Origin: Micromonospora_J zhanjiangensis
GTDB lineage: Bacteria; Actinomycetota; Actinomycetes; Mycobacteriales; Micromonosporaceae
Reading direction: 5' to 3'
Assembly: GCF_042650605.1 (NCBI RefSeq)
Contig: NZ_JBHSBN010000002.1
Span: forward strand, 434,001-498,000
Length of the DNA stretch: 64,000 nt
How positions within the stretch are numbered: the first letter of the stretch is position 1; the number at the start of each line of letters is the position of its first letter. Both the position numbers and the translations under genes were made by a program. Shown here piece by piece: positions 1 through 8,887 of the stretch. The notes under the pieces are model-generated. The model was not told where the DNA came from. It saw only the letters and a list, made by a program, of their open reading frames with translations, and searched no databases.

Positions 1-2
1 CC

Positions 3-278
3 GTCGAGGACGGCGTACGCACCGGCGGGGTCGGTGACGCGGTGGCCAAGGCGATCCGCGACGCGGACCTGCGGGTCCCGCTGCGCGACCTCGGCGTGCC
101 GGCGGCCTGGCACCCGCACGGCACCCGGGCGCAGATCCTGGCCGACCTGGGACTGACCGCGCAGGACGTGGCCCGGGACATCACCGGCTGGGTCTCCCGG
201 CTCGACGAGGAGCCGATCGAGCAGGTCCGGCTGACCGTCGACGACGACCGCGCCCGGCGCGGCTCCCGACAGAGCTGA
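3..278 (+). CDS. dxs: 1-deoxy-D-xylulose-5-phosphate synthase, C-terminal end (partial)
   Basis: The last 91 codons of DXS, which joins pyruvate and glyceraldehyde 3-phosphate to make the first intermediate of the non-mevalonate isoprenoid pathway in the cytoplasm. The visible part is the end of the transketolase C-terminal domain: it begins with the VEDGVRTGGVG segment typical of DXS, followed by the LGVP...HGTRAQILADLGL stretch and a final helix. The reading frame is open from base 3, so the gene begins to the left of the window. It ends 117 bases before the convergent lipoprotein gene, with a strong hairpin between them. Identification rests on this C-terminal signature only. Confidence 0.9.
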   Translation, partial: VEDGVRTGGVGDAVAKAIRDADLRVPLRDLGVPAAWHPHGTRAQILADLGLTAQDVARDITGWVSRLDEEPIEQVRLTVDDDRARRGSRQS

Positions 279-293
279 ACCCGCGAACCTGTC

Positions 294-344
294 GACGCCC
301 GCGCCGGGCCACCCCTGGAGGGGGGTACGCCCGGCACGGGCGTC
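294..344. terminator. Bidirectional hairpin terminator between dxs and lipoprotein gene
   Basis: Two 16-base arms (294-309 and 329-344) pair with one mismatch around a 19-base loop. The hairpin lies between two convergent genes, so it can end transcription from both sides. There is no clear T-tract, as is usual for actinomycete terminators. Confidence 0.65.
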
Positions 345-395
345 GTGTCGGTGGGCCGGCGTGGTCCGGTCGGCGCCGGGCCGGCGTGGTCCGCC

Positions 396-1586
396 TCAGC
401 GCTCCTGGTCGACCGAGCGGAAGTACGTCTTGTCCGGCGTGGCCAGGCTGATCGTCTGAGTGGGGTCCGGCTTGTGGATCACCACGAGGCCGGGCCGGTC
501 GATCACCGGCGTGGTGCCGGGCGGCAGCGACAGGTCGCTGTCCGGTGCGGGCCGCCAGACCAGCACCGCGTACGCCTGGCCGCCGACCGTCAGCTGGTAG
601 ACCTGGAGCATGTTGACCCGGTCCGTCCGGGACATCAGCGGGGCCGCCCCGGGTGCCCGCAGCACCACCGCGGTCATCACCCCGGACTCGGTGCGCCAGG
701 TGAGCTCGCTCAGCTCGGCCGCCGGTGCCGCGCCCAGCGTCACCGTGCCCAGTTCCCGGGCGGCGACCCGGTCGATGGGCCAGGACGCGGGCGGCATGCC
801 CGGCGCGAGCTTGCCGACGATGCGCCGGTCGATGCTGCCGAACGGCCCGTCGTCGCCGGCCAGCGCGCAGGTGTCCAGCCCGGCCAGCGCCTTCGTGGCG
901 GTGTTGGCGTCGTCGCCGACCAGCGGGTAGCGCGGATCCCGGGTGCCGGTGCCGAGGTCGACCACCCGCTGCGCCGGCACGCCCTGTGGCAGCGACGTGG
1001 TGGCCCGCAGCGACGCGGTCAGCGTGACGGGCGAGCAGGCCGGTACGGCCACCGGCCCGGTCAGCCCGTCGGTGACCGGCAACGGCTGCCCGGTCGGGCC
1101 GAGCAGCCGGTCCACCCGGGCCGAGGTCAGGTAGTGCCGCCCGTCGGCCAGTTGGACCGGCAGCACGTCGGAGTAGACGAGGTAACCCGGGTCGGTGTAC
1201 TCGGTCGCGTGGACGACCCGCAGGTCAGTGCCCTGACCGGCGAGTTGCAGCAGCCAGGACGCCCCGTTGCCGGGCACGTCGGCGGCGACCAGGGCCAGCC
1301 GGGAACCACCCGCCTCACCGAGCCAGAGGATCCCGGAGGCCGGCAGGTAGGCCCGGTCGTCGACCGGGGTGCGCCACTGCCCGACGACCCGGCCGACCGC
1401 CGCGGTCGCTTGTGGATCCGCCGCCAGCCCGCCCCGCGCCGGCCAGACCCTCAGTTGGCCGTCCAGGGTGTCGTACCCGGCCCGGATCGTCGCCGGCTGC
1501 TGCTGGGGGATCTTGCCGCAGCCGCCGACGAGCACCGCCAGCACCAGCGCCGCGCCGAGCAGGCCACGACGGCCGTTCGAACCCAC
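396..1586 (-). CDS. Putative lipoprotein of unknown function
   Basis: A 396-residue exported protein. The GTG start at 1586 is chosen because a purine-rich AGGGGG site lies just upstream. It gives a classical signal peptide: Arg pair at residues 6-7, hydrophobic stretch to residue 20 and lipobox VGG-Cys23, so the mature protein should be lipid-anchored outside the membrane. The rest has no motif I recognise; it is rich in beta-forming segments and could fold as a propeller or a substrate-binding lipoprotein. It is divergent from the first large membrane protein (183-base gap) and convergent with dxs. The frame stays open well beyond the chosen start, but that extension lacks a signal sequence and is typical G+C-driven read-through. 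Confidence 0.75.
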   Translation of the reverse strand: MGSNGRRGLLGAALVLAVLVGGCGKIPQQQPATIRAGYDTLDGQLRVWPARGGLAADPQATAAVGRVVGQWRTPVDDRAYLPASGILWLGEAGGSRLALVAADVPGNGASWLLQLAGQGTDLRVVHATEYTDPGYLVYSDVLPVQLADGRHYLTSARVDRLLGPTGQPLPVTDGLTGPVAVPACSPVTLTASLRATTSLPQGVPAQRVVDLGTGTRDPRYPLVGDDANTATKALAGLDTCALAGDDGPFGSIDRRIVGKLAPGMPPASWPIDRVAARELGTVTLGAAPAAELSELTWRTESGVMTAVVLRAPGAAPLMSRTDRVNMLQVYQLTVGGQAYAVLVWRPAPDSDLSLPPGTTPVIDRPGLVVIHKPDPTQTISLATPDKTYFRSVDQER

Positions 1587-1754
1587 GTCTGTGCCCCCTG
1601 CTCTCTGCCCGGCTCCTCGCCGCCCGGCGCTGCGGAAGCCACATCGTACGCAATTCGCGCCGGATGGCGGGCGGCGCCTCGGTAAGCTCCCGGTATGGTG
1701 CGACCGCACGACCACGCGCGGAGCGGTGATTCCGGCCCCCGACCGGTGCTCGGG

Positions 1755-1760
1755 TAGACT
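1755..1760 (+). promoter_or_regulatory. Candidate -10 box (TAGACT) of a leaderless transcript
   Basis: TAGACT fits TANNNT and ends 9 bases before the GTG at 1770, which has no Shine-Dalgarno. This spacing suggests transcription starts at or next to the start codon. Confidence 0.45.
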
Positions 1761-1769
1761 CCGCCGACT

Positions 1770-3722
1770 GTGACGCCTGCCGAGCCCCGTCTCGAAACCA
1801 CGTCGGACCCGAAGGAACCCGGGTCCCGCGGGTCCGTGGCCATCGACGGAAGGACGACGCAGGTGTCGGTGGCCGAGCCGGCCGACGAGCCGACCGGGCG
1901 GATCCTCGACGAGCCGGCCGAGCCGGACCGCCGACCCGCCGAGCCGGCCACCGCGGCCGACGGGCCGGCGCCGCGTCCCCGCCGCTGGCCCACCCGACGC
2001 CGGGACCTGACCGTCCTCGGCTGCTTCCTGCTCGCCGCCGTCTGGGTGACCAGCCAGATCTGGCTGAACCCGGCCGGCCGGGTGGCCCGGCTCTACAGCA
2101 GCGACCCGGCCCAGGTGCAGTACTTCCTGGCGCACTCGGTGCGGGTGGTGCTGCACGGGGAGTTCCCGTTCTTCACCGACCGGTTGAACTACCCGGACGG
2201 CGTCAACCTGATGGCGAACACCGCGATCCTCGGGCTGGGCATCCCGATGGTGCCGGTGACCCTGCTGTTCGGGCCGGCCGTCTCGTTCGTGCTGCTGGTG
2301 ACGCTGGCCCTGGCGGGGACCGCGTTCGCCTGGTACTGGGTGCTGTCCCGGCACGTGGTCCGGACCCCGTTCGCCGCCGTGGTGGGCGGCTGGTTCCTCG
2401 GCTTCTCACCGGCGATGCTGTCGCACGCCAACTGGCACCCGAACATCATTTCGCAGTTCCTCCTGCCGTTCATCGTCTGGCGGGTGATCATGTTGACCCG
2501 CTCCACCCGGCCGGTACGGGACGGCCTGGTGCTCGCCCTGCTGGTCACCTACCAGGCGTTCATCAACGAGGAGATCCTGCTGTTCACCGCGCTCGCCTGC
2601 GGTGTCTTCCTGATCGCCGTACTGGTCCAGGAGCCCGGCCGGTGGTCGGCGGCCTGGCGACCGGTGGGCGTCGGGGTGCTGGTCTGCGGGGTCGTCACGG
2701 CGGCGCTGCTGGCGTACCCGCTGTACACCCAGTTCGTCGGGCCGGGCGCCTACCACGGCCTGAGCGACACGGTGCGGAACTACGGCAACGACGTGGCCGC
2801 CTTCTTCAACCCCGGATCGGCGACGCTGGGTGGCAACGAGCGCGGCAACGCCGACCTGGCCCCGAACTACTCCGAGGAGAACGCGTTCTTCGGCTGGGGA
2901 CTGATGCTGCTGTCCATCGGCATCGTCTGGTGGCTGCGCCGGGACCTGGTCGTCCGCGCGCTGGCCGCCACCGGGCTGTTCTTCGCCGTGCTGTCCCTCG
3001 GCGAGCAGGTGTCGTACTGGAACCGCGGCGCGGTCTGGGGTCCGTGGGACCTGCTGGTCCGGGCGCCGCTGCTGGACGCGGTGGTGCCGACCCGGTTCGG
3101 CCTGATCACGACCGTGACGATCGGTCTGCTGCTGGCCAAGGCCGTGGACCGGGCCTGGACCCTGCCGGTGGCCCGGCCGCGGACGGTCCGCCGGCTGGTC
3201 GCGGCCGGGCTGGCGGTCGCCCTGATCCCGATCTTCCCGGTCCCGCTGCGGGTGGGCTACCGGCCGGCGCCGCCGAAGTTCATCACCTCCGGCCAGTGGG
3301 AGCGCTACGTCCACGACGGCCAGACCGTGGTGCCGATCCCGGTGCCCGACATGGGACACACCAACGGGATGCGCTGGGCCGCGGTGACCGAGCTGAGCTT
3401 CCGGATCCCGGGCGGATACTTCCTGGCCCCGCGCAACGGCAACACCGGCGACCCGGGCCGGTTCGGCGGCCGGCCCAGCGGCGTGGGCGATCTGCTCGCC
3501 GACGTCGCGAGCACCGGCCGCAGCGGCACCCTGACCGATCGGGAACGCCGCCGCGCCCTGGACGAGCTGCGCTACTGGCGGGCGGCGATCCTGGTGCTGC
3601 CGCTCAAGGAACACAACGCCGAGGCGCTGCGGCGTACCGTCGAGCAGTTCGCCGGTCCGCCGCAACGGGTCTCCGACGTGTGGGTGTGGGACGTCCGGGC
3701 CCTCACCGGCGGCACGAGCTGA
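1770..3722 (+). CDS. Polytopic membrane protein, GT-C glycosyltransferase-like (paralogue 1)
   Basis: A 650-residue protein: an acidic/proline-rich cytoplasmic N-terminus (about 80 residues), about ten hydrophobic helices, then a soluble C-terminal domain ending in VWVWDVR. After the first helix comes a loop with SSDPAQVQYFL and LNYPDGVNLMANT, which recurs in the next two genes. An acidic residue in a large first extracytoplasmic loop is typical of GT-C transferases that use polyprenyl-phosphate sugars, so a cell-envelope sugar transferase is plausible, but I see no diagnostic family motif. No Shine-Dalgarno precedes the GTG; a TAGACT box 9 bases upstream suggests a leaderless mRNA. The next gene starts on the last base of its stop codon, so the two form an operon. 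Confidence 0.8.
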   Translation: MTPAEPRLETTSDPKEPGSRGSVAIDGRTTQVSVAEPADEPTGRILDEPAEPDRRPAEPATAADGPAPRPRRWPTRRRDLTVLGCFLLAAVWVTSQIWLNPAGRVARLYSSDPAQVQYFLAHSVRVVLHGEFPFFTDRLNYPDGVNLMANTAILGLGIPMVPVTLLFGPAVSFVLLVTLALAGTAFAWYWVLSRHVVRTPFAAVVGGWFLGFSPAMLSHANWHPNIISQFLLPFIVWRVIMLTRSTRPVRDGLVLALLVTYQAFINEEILLFTALACGVFLIAVLVQEPGRWSAAWRPVGVGVLVCGVVTAALLAYPLYTQFVGPGAYHGLSDTVRNYGNDVAAFFNPGSATLGGNERGNADLAPNYSEENAFFGWGLMLLSIGIVWWLRRDLVVRALAATGLFFAVLSLGEQVSYWNRGAVWGPWDLLVRAPLLDAVVPTRFGLITTVTIGLLLAKAVDRAWTLPVARPRTVRRLVAAGLAVALIPIFPVPLRVGYRPAPPKFITSGQWERYVHDGQTVVPIPVPDMGHTNGMRWAAVTELSFRIPGGYFLAPRNGNTGDPGRFGGRPSGVGDLLADVASTGRSGTLTDRERRRALDELRYWRAAILVLPLKEHNAEALRRTVEQFAGPPQRVSDVWVWDVRALTGGTS

Positions 3723-5617
3723 TGGACGGGTCGGCCGCCGCCGACGCGCCGGCCACTCCGGTCGTACCCGGGAAGGCGCCCGCGCCGGACGACGCCCCGC
3801 CCGCGTCCGACGCCCCGCGCGGACCGACCGGGCCCGACGGGACCGACGGGACCGACGGGGTGTCCGACGGCGCCGGGGCGGGGCGGCGCCGGTGGGGCCG
3901 ACCCGGGCCGGTCGACGTGCTGGTGCCGGCCGGGTACCTGCTGTTCGCCGTGCTGCTCAGCCACCGGCTCTGGTGGCAGCCGAACCGGATGGTCTACGCC
4001 GACAACGACCAGATGCTCTTCCAGTGGATGCTGGCCCGCGCGGCGCGGGCGGTCACCCACCTGGAGAATCCGCTCTACAGCGACCACCTGGGCGCGCCCG
4101 ACGGGCTCAACCTGATGGCGAACACCTCGGTGCTCGGCCTGGGCATCCCGCTCGCGCCGGTCACCCTGGCCTTCGGGCCGCAGGTCACGTTCCTGGTGAT
4201 CCTGGTCGGCTCGCTGGCCGGCACCGCGACCGCGTGGTACCTGTTCCTCGCCCGCCGGCTGGTCCGCTCCCGGGTCGCCGCCGCCCTCGGCGGGCTGTTC
4301 TGCGGGTTCGCGCCCGGCATGATCGCCCAGGCCTGCGGCCACCTGCACATGATCGCCCAGTTCCTGGTGCCGGTCATCCTCGCGGTGGTTTTCACCCCCG
4401 CCGCCGGGCGGCCGGTCCGCCGCGGCGTCCTGCTCGGCGTGCTGGTCGCCTACCAGGTGTTCATCGGCGAGGAGGTGCTGGTCTTCCTGGTGCTGGCGGC
4501 CGGCCTGTTCACCGTGGCGTACGCGGTCGCGGACCGGGCCGCCGCCCGTCGGTTGGCGGTGCCGTTCCTGGGCCGGCTCGGGGTCGGCGCGCTGACCGCG
4601 GGCGCGCTGTTGGCGTACCCGGTGTGGTTCCAGTTTTTCGGCCCGGGCCACTACCGCGGGCTGCCGTTCGAACCCAGCTCGTACGTGCTGGACCTCTCCT
4701 CGTTCAGCGCGATGGCCCGGATGTCGATCACCGGGCACGACGCCGTGCCGGGGCACCTGTCGCCGAACATGACCGAGGAGAACTCCTTCTTCGGGCTCGG
4801 CCTGCTCGTGCTCTGCGCGGTGGTGACGGTCTGGCTGTGGCGCCGGCCGATGGTCCGGGCGCTGGCGGTGTGCGGCGTGGTGTTCGCGGTGCTCTCGCTC
4901 GGCCCGCGGATCCGGTTCAACGGCCGGCTGACCGACTTGCCCGGCCCGTACCGGTTGGTGGCTGACCTGCCGCTGATCGACCTGGCGGTGCCGGCCCGGT
5001 TCCCGCTGGTCTGCGTCCCGGTCATCGCCGTCCTGTTGGCCCTGGCCACCGACCGGGTGGTGGCCCAGCCGCGCGGCGGGCCGGCGCCGGTCCGACTGCT
5101 CTGGACCGGGGCGCTGCTGGCCGCCCTGCTGCCGCTGCTGCCGACCCCCATCCGGGCGAAGCCGGTCTGGCCGGTGCCGGACTTCGTGGCCACCGGCGAG
5201 TGGCGGTCGTACGTCCCACCGGGCCGGACCCTGGTGCCGGTGCCGCCGATCTCCGGCAGTGAGGCCACCGTCGGGATGTACTGGTCGGCGCAGACCGGGC
5301 TGGCCTTCACCGCGCCCGGCGGTTACTTCATCGGCCCCCGGGGCGAGCGGGACCTCGCCGCCCGCTGGAGCTCGCCGGACCGGCCGACCTCGCTGCTGCT
5401 GGAACGGGCGGCCGGTACGGGCACCACCCAACCGGTCACCGACGCCGACCGCCGGCAGGCCGTCGAGGACCTGCGCCACTGGCGGGCCGCCATCGTCGTG
5501 CAGGGCGGCCTGACCTACGGCACCGCCGTCAAGGAGACCCTGGACGCGCTGCTCGGACCCGGTCGGATGATCTCCGGGGCCTGGGTCTGGGACGTCCGCC
5601 CGCTGGTCGACGGCTAG
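3722..5617 (+). CDS. Polytopic membrane protein, GT-C glycosyltransferase-like (paralogue 2)
   Basis: A 631-residue paralogue of the preceding gene. The ATG at 3722 shares one base with the upstream TGA, so translation is coupled and no separate ribosome site is needed. The first ~55 residues are low-complexity (Asp/Pro/Gly, with GTD repeats) and cytoplasmic. Multiple membrane helices follow, with the shared loop DNDQMLFQWML...ENPLYSDHL and LNLMANTS, and the C-terminal soluble domain ends in VWDVRPL. By analogy with GT-C proteins it may move sugars or another lipid-linked group outside the membrane; this is inference. It is convergent with paralogue 3, and the junction carries a short duplicated sequence. 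Confidence 0.8.
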   Translation: MDGSAAADAPATPVVPGKAPAPDDAPPASDAPRGPTGPDGTDGTDGVSDGAGAGRRRWGRPGPVDVLVPAGYLLFAVLLSHRLWWQPNRMVYADNDQMLFQWMLARAARAVTHLENPLYSDHLGAPDGLNLMANTSVLGLGIPLAPVTLAFGPQVTFLVILVGSLAGTATAWYLFLARRLVRSRVAAALGGLFCGFAPGMIAQACGHLHMIAQFLVPVILAVVFTPAAGRPVRRGVLLGVLVAYQVFIGEEVLVFLVLAAGLFTVAYAVADRAAARRLAVPFLGRLGVGALTAGALLAYPVWFQFFGPGHYRGLPFEPSSYVLDLSSFSAMARMSITGHDAVPGHLSPNMTEENSFFGLGLLVLCAVVTVWLWRRPMVRALAVCGVVFAVLSLGPRIRFNGRLTDLPGPYRLVADLPLIDLAVPARFPLVCVPVIAVLLALATDRVVAQPRGGPAPVRLLWTGALLAALLPLLPTPIRAKPVWPVPDFVATGEWRSYVPPGRTLVPVPPISGSEATVGMYWSAQTGLAFTAPGGYFIGPRGERDLAARWSSPDRPTSLLLERAAGTGTTQPVTDADRRQAVEDLRHWRAAIVVQGGLTYGTAVKETLDALLGPGRMISGAWVWDVRPLVDG

Positions 5618-5641
5618 CCCACCAGCGTGGTCGACGGCTAG
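5605..5641. repeat. 13-bp direct repeat spanning the ends of two convergent paralogues
   Basis: The 13-mer GGTCGACGGCTAG occurs at 5605-5617 (last codons and stop of paralogue 2) and at 5629-5641 (reaching the last codons of convergent paralogue 3). The short segment between them can also form a small GCTGGT/ACCAGC hairpin. Confidence 0.6.
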
Positions 5642-7443
5642 CTGACCAGCGAACGGACGTCCCAGAGCCAGACGTCGTCGACCCGCTGCGGCTGGCCCAG
5701 CAGACCGGTCACGGTGTCCCGCAGCAGCGCCTCCTGCGGGTGGGCGCCCAGCACCACCACCGAGGCCCGCCAGTACCTGAGGTCCTCCACCGCCTGCCGG
5801 CGGTTCTCGTCCGTGATCCGCGGCACCTGGTTCTTGTCCATCGCCGCGTAGACCAGGCCGCTGGTCGGTCGGGGGGCCGCGCCGAAGATCCCCTCGCCGG
5901 TCGGGCTGGGGCCGATGAAGTAGCCGCCCGGGACGGGGAACTCCTGCAGCGTCAGCGCGCTCCAGCGCAGCGTCGGCAGGCCGTGCACGTTGCTGGGGGT
6001 CGGCACCGGGACGAGGGTCCGACCGGCCGGCACGTACGGGCGCCAGCCGCCGGACATGATGAAGTGCGGCGGCAGGTCGACGTGCTCGGCGGGCAGCGGC
6101 CGGGGGAACAGCGGCAGCAGCGCGAGCGCGATCAGCGCGTACGCCGGGAACCGGAGCGCGGGCCGCGTCTCCGCGCGCAGCCTGGCCTGTTCCCAGGCCA
6201 GGGCGACCAGCACGCCGACCGCGCCGACCACGATCAGGCTGAGTCGGGTGGGCATCATCATCTCGACCAGCGGCAGGTCGTCCGAGAGGTAGTGCCACAC
6301 GCCGTGCGCCCCGGTGTCCTCGGCGTTCAGCCGCACCTGCGGGCCGAGCGCGGCGAGGGTGAAGACCACCGCCAGCACCGTCGCGATCCGCGCGGCCAGC
6401 GACACCCGCCACAGCAGTACGGCCACCAGCAGCACCAGGATCACCAGTGGCCAGCCGAACCAGGTGTTCTGCTCGGTGAGCCCGATGGTCTTCTCCACCT
6501 CCGGGCTGCCCGCGACGGTGTCCCGGGCGAACGTGACGAAGGCGGCCAGGTCCTCGCCCCAGTTGTGGAACACCCCACCCTGCAGGCCGCGGTACGACTG
6601 CGGACCGTCGAACTGGAACCAGATCGGGTACGCCGCGAGCACCCCGGTCAGCGCGCCGCCCACCCCGAGGGAGAGCAGGAACCGGCGCGACCGGGCCACC
6701 GCGTCCGACCACCGCTGCACCGCGTACGCCAGCACCAGCACCAGGCAGGCCAGCGCGGTGAGCAGCAGCATCTCCTCGTTGATGAAGATCTGGTACGTCA
6801 CCAGCAGGCCCAGCACCACGCCGTCGCGCCACCAACGCCGGTCGGGCAGGCCCAGCCGGGTCACCCGGGCCACGATCAGCGGCAGCAGGAAGTTGGAGGC
6901 GAAGTTGGGCTGACCGTTGGCGTGGTGGATGATCCCCGGCGCGAAGCCGAGGAACGCCCCGCCGACGAAGGCGGCCCCCCGCGAGCGGACCAGGTACCGG
7001 GACAGCACCCAGTACGAGGTGCCGGCGGTGGCCGCCAGCGCGGCACCCAGGTACAGCGTGTAGGACACCTGCGGGCCGAACAGCATGGTGATCGGCGCCA
7101 TCGGCAGGGTGACACCCAACAGCGACGTGTTGGCGATCATGTTCACGCCGTTCGGCACGTTCTGCCGCAGGGTGAAGAGCGGGTTCTCCAGGTGGCGTAC
7201 CGAGTAGGCGCCGTGCGCGAACAGCCACTCGAACCAGCTGTGGTCGGTCGGCAGGTGCGAGGAGACCCGGTGCTGGACGTCGACCCAGTAATTGGCGCAC
7301 ACGAAAACGCCCAACAGGACGTACGCTCCGATGGCCAGGAGGTCGGCGCGTGGGGGCGGGCGGAACCGCCCCCGGGTCCCGGGCTCGTCGGCGCCGGGGT
7401 CGGGGTCGGCGTCGGACTGATTTGTTACGACCGGTACAGCCAC
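5638..7443 (-). CDS. Polytopic membrane protein, GT-C glycosyltransferase-like (paralogue 3)
   Basis: A 601-residue protein, the third member of the family, on the opposite strand. It has the same plan: acidic N-terminus, first helix, the loop PTDHSWFEWLF...ENPLFTL and VNMIANTS, about ten helices, and an extracytoplasmic C-terminal domain ending in VWLWDVRSL. The start is uncertain. The frame is open to 7530, but the GTG at 7443 has a TACGAT box 8 bases upstream and no Shine-Dalgarno, fitting the leaderless pattern of several neighbours. The inverted orientation suggests tandem duplication followed by inversion. The role is unknown, probably in the cell envelope. Confidence 0.75.
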   Translation of the reverse strand: MAVPVVTNQSDADPDPGADEPGTRGRFRPPPRADLLAIGAYVLLGVFVCANYWVDVQHRVSSHLPTDHSWFEWLFAHGAYSVRHLENPLFTLRQNVPNGVNMIANTSLLGVTLPMAPITMLFGPQVSYTLYLGAALAATAGTSYWVLSRYLVRSRGAAFVGGAFLGFAPGIIHHANGQPNFASNFLLPLIVARVTRLGLPDRRWWRDGVVLGLLVTYQIFINEEMLLLTALACLVLVLAYAVQRWSDAVARSRRFLLSLGVGGALTGVLAAYPIWFQFDGPQSYRGLQGGVFHNWGEDLAAFVTFARDTVAGSPEVEKTIGLTEQNTWFGWPLVILVLLVAVLLWRVSLAARIATVLAVVFTLAALGPQVRLNAEDTGAHGVWHYLSDDLPLVEMMMPTRLSLIVVGAVGVLVALAWEQARLRAETRPALRFPAYALIALALLPLFPRPLPAEHVDLPPHFIMSGGWRPYVPAGRTLVPVPTPSNVHGLPTLRWSALTLQEFPVPGGYFIGPSPTGEGIFGAAPRPTSGLVYAAMDKNQVPRITDENRRQAVEDLRYWRASVVVLGAHPQEALLRDTVTGLLGQPQRVDDVWLWDVRSLVS

Positions 7444-7451
7444 GACGCGCC

Positions 7452-7457
7452 ATCGTA
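7452..7457 (-). promoter_or_regulatory. Candidate -10 box (TACGAT) for paralogue 3
   Basis: TACGAT on the minus strand ends 8 bases before the proposed GTG start at 7443. No Shine-Dalgarno is present, so a leaderless mRNA is likely. Confidence 0.4.
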
Positions 7458-7556
7458 CAGGCGGGCCGTTTCCGGCTTCCCGTACCGGGTGACCCGTCCC
7501 CTGCGGGGCTGACCCGGCCGCCAACCACACCGGCGCCGCGGGTCAGGAGGTGCGTG

Positions 7557-8876
7557 GTGACGATCATCGAGCTCGGCGAGGCGTACGGTGCGGAGCCGGT
7601 CGAGCCACCGCCGCCGGCGGTCCGCCGGCGTGGGCTGCGCCGGTGGGGCTCGGCCGCGGTGCTGGCGCTGCTGCTCGGCACCGTCGCGGGGGCGGCCCCC
7701 GCGCCCCGGCCGGTGCCGCTGGCCGGGATCGACGCTGCCCCCGGCGCGGCGATCGCGCTGGCCGAGGGCCGGCTGCTGGTGGTCGAGCCGCCCGGAGTCT
7801 CCGCCGAGCGGTCGACGACGGTGGCGGCCTACCGGCTGCCGGACGCCGCCCCGTTGTGGCGGACCACCCTCAGCCGCCCGTTGCCCGGCACCGTCCGGCT
7901 GGTCGGCATCACCCACGAGGTGGTGTTGGTCACCGCGGACCCACCGGTCAACTCGCCGTCGGGGGAGGCCGACGCGGTGGCGTTGACCGTCGGGACCGGT
8001 ACGGAGACCTGGTGGGGGCCGCTGGGGGACGCGGCCTTCACCGCCGGTGGTGACCTCCTGCTGATGGACGGGGCGGACGGCGGTCTGCGGTTCCGGTCGG
8101 TGGCGGCACGGACCGGGGCCGAGCGGTGGTCGTACCGACTTCCGCCCGAGGCGATCTGGTCCGTGGGCGTCCGGCGCGATCGGGCCGTGGACCTGGTGGT
8201 GGGGCTGCCGTCCGGGCGGGTCGAGCGACGGTCGACCGACACCGGGGCGGTGCTGGCCGCCGCCGACCTGCCCCGGCCGGCGAGGGGGGAATCCGGGCCG
8301 AGCTGGGGGATCGAGGTGCTCGGGGACCTGCTGCTGGTGTCCGACGGCCGGGGCGGCCAGGCCGCGTACGGACTGGACCGGCTCGACCGGCGGTGGGAGC
8401 TCGACCTGTCGGGCAACGCCGGCGGGGGATGGCCGTCGGACTGCGGGCCGGTCATCTGCCTGGGGAGCCCGCCGCCGATCACGATCCGCGCCGTCGACCG
8501 GCGGACCGGTCGGCCGCTGTGGGAACTCGCGGACTGGCAGCCGTACTGGTCGGTGGGCGGCTACCTGATCGCCGCCCAGGAGACGCCCGGAGCGGGCGAA
8601 CGGGGATCGAAGGCGGCGGTGGACGCCGGTTCGGGCCGGGTCACCAGCCGGCTGGACGGCTGGGACCTGCCGCAGCCCCCGGAGGGCGATTCCCGGCTGC
8701 TCGGCGTCCGCTACCTGCCGGACGGTGCCTGGCTGGCCGAGCTGGACCCGGCCACCGGCGCGAGCCGGCCGTTCGGCCTGCTGCGCGGCGCCTCCCGGGA
8801 CTGCGTCCGCGGCCCGGGTGTGGTGGTCTGCCGCCGCTACGACGGCTCGATCGGCGTGTGGCGCCAACCCGCCTGA
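7557..8876 (+). CDS. Membrane-anchored PQQ-like beta-propeller protein
   Basis: A 439-residue protein. The GTG at 7557 is chosen because a perfect AGGAGG (7545-7550) lies six bases upstream; the second GTG at 7554 is too close. The N-terminus has an Arg-rich segment and one hydrophobic helix (about residues 30-48), so the protein is anchored or secreted with the bulk outside. The remainder is a repetitive WD40/PQQ-type propeller: recurring blocks with a DxxTG turn (TGAERWSYRL, TGRPLWEL, TGASRPFGL) and tryptophans closing the blades. Such propellers usually bind proteins or ligands; no catalytic signature is visible. It diverges from paralogue 3 and is convergent with the C39 peptidase gene. 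Confidence 0.75.
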   Translation: MTIIELGEAYGAEPVEPPPPAVRRRGLRRWGSAAVLALLLGTVAGAAPAPRPVPLAGIDAAPGAAIALAEGRLLVVEPPGVSAERSTTVAAYRLPDAAPLWRTTLSRPLPGTVRLVGITHEVVLVTADPPVNSPSGEADAVALTVGTGTETWWGPLGDAAFTAGGDLLLMDGADGGLRFRSVAARTGAERWSYRLPPEAIWSVGVRRDRAVDLVVGLPSGRVERRSTDTGAVLAAADLPRPARGESGPSWGIEVLGDLLLVSDGRGGQAAYGLDRLDRRWELDLSGNAGGGWPSDCGPVICLGSPPPITIRAVDRRTGRPLWELADWQPYWSVGGYLIAAQETPGAGERGSKAAVDAGSGRVTSRLDGWDLPQPPEGDSRLLGVRYLPDGAWLAELDPATGASRPFGLLRGASRDCVRGPGVVVCRRYDGSIGVWRQPA

Positions 8877-8887
8877 CCGGGCCCGAC

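Noticed and set aside
3572..7681. A 1369-codon open frame on the minus strand overlapping the two tandem membrane-protein genes
   Set aside because: It is a G+C-driven shadow of the opposite strand: Arg/Gly/Pro/Gln-rich composition, no domain, and it crosses three well-supported genes.
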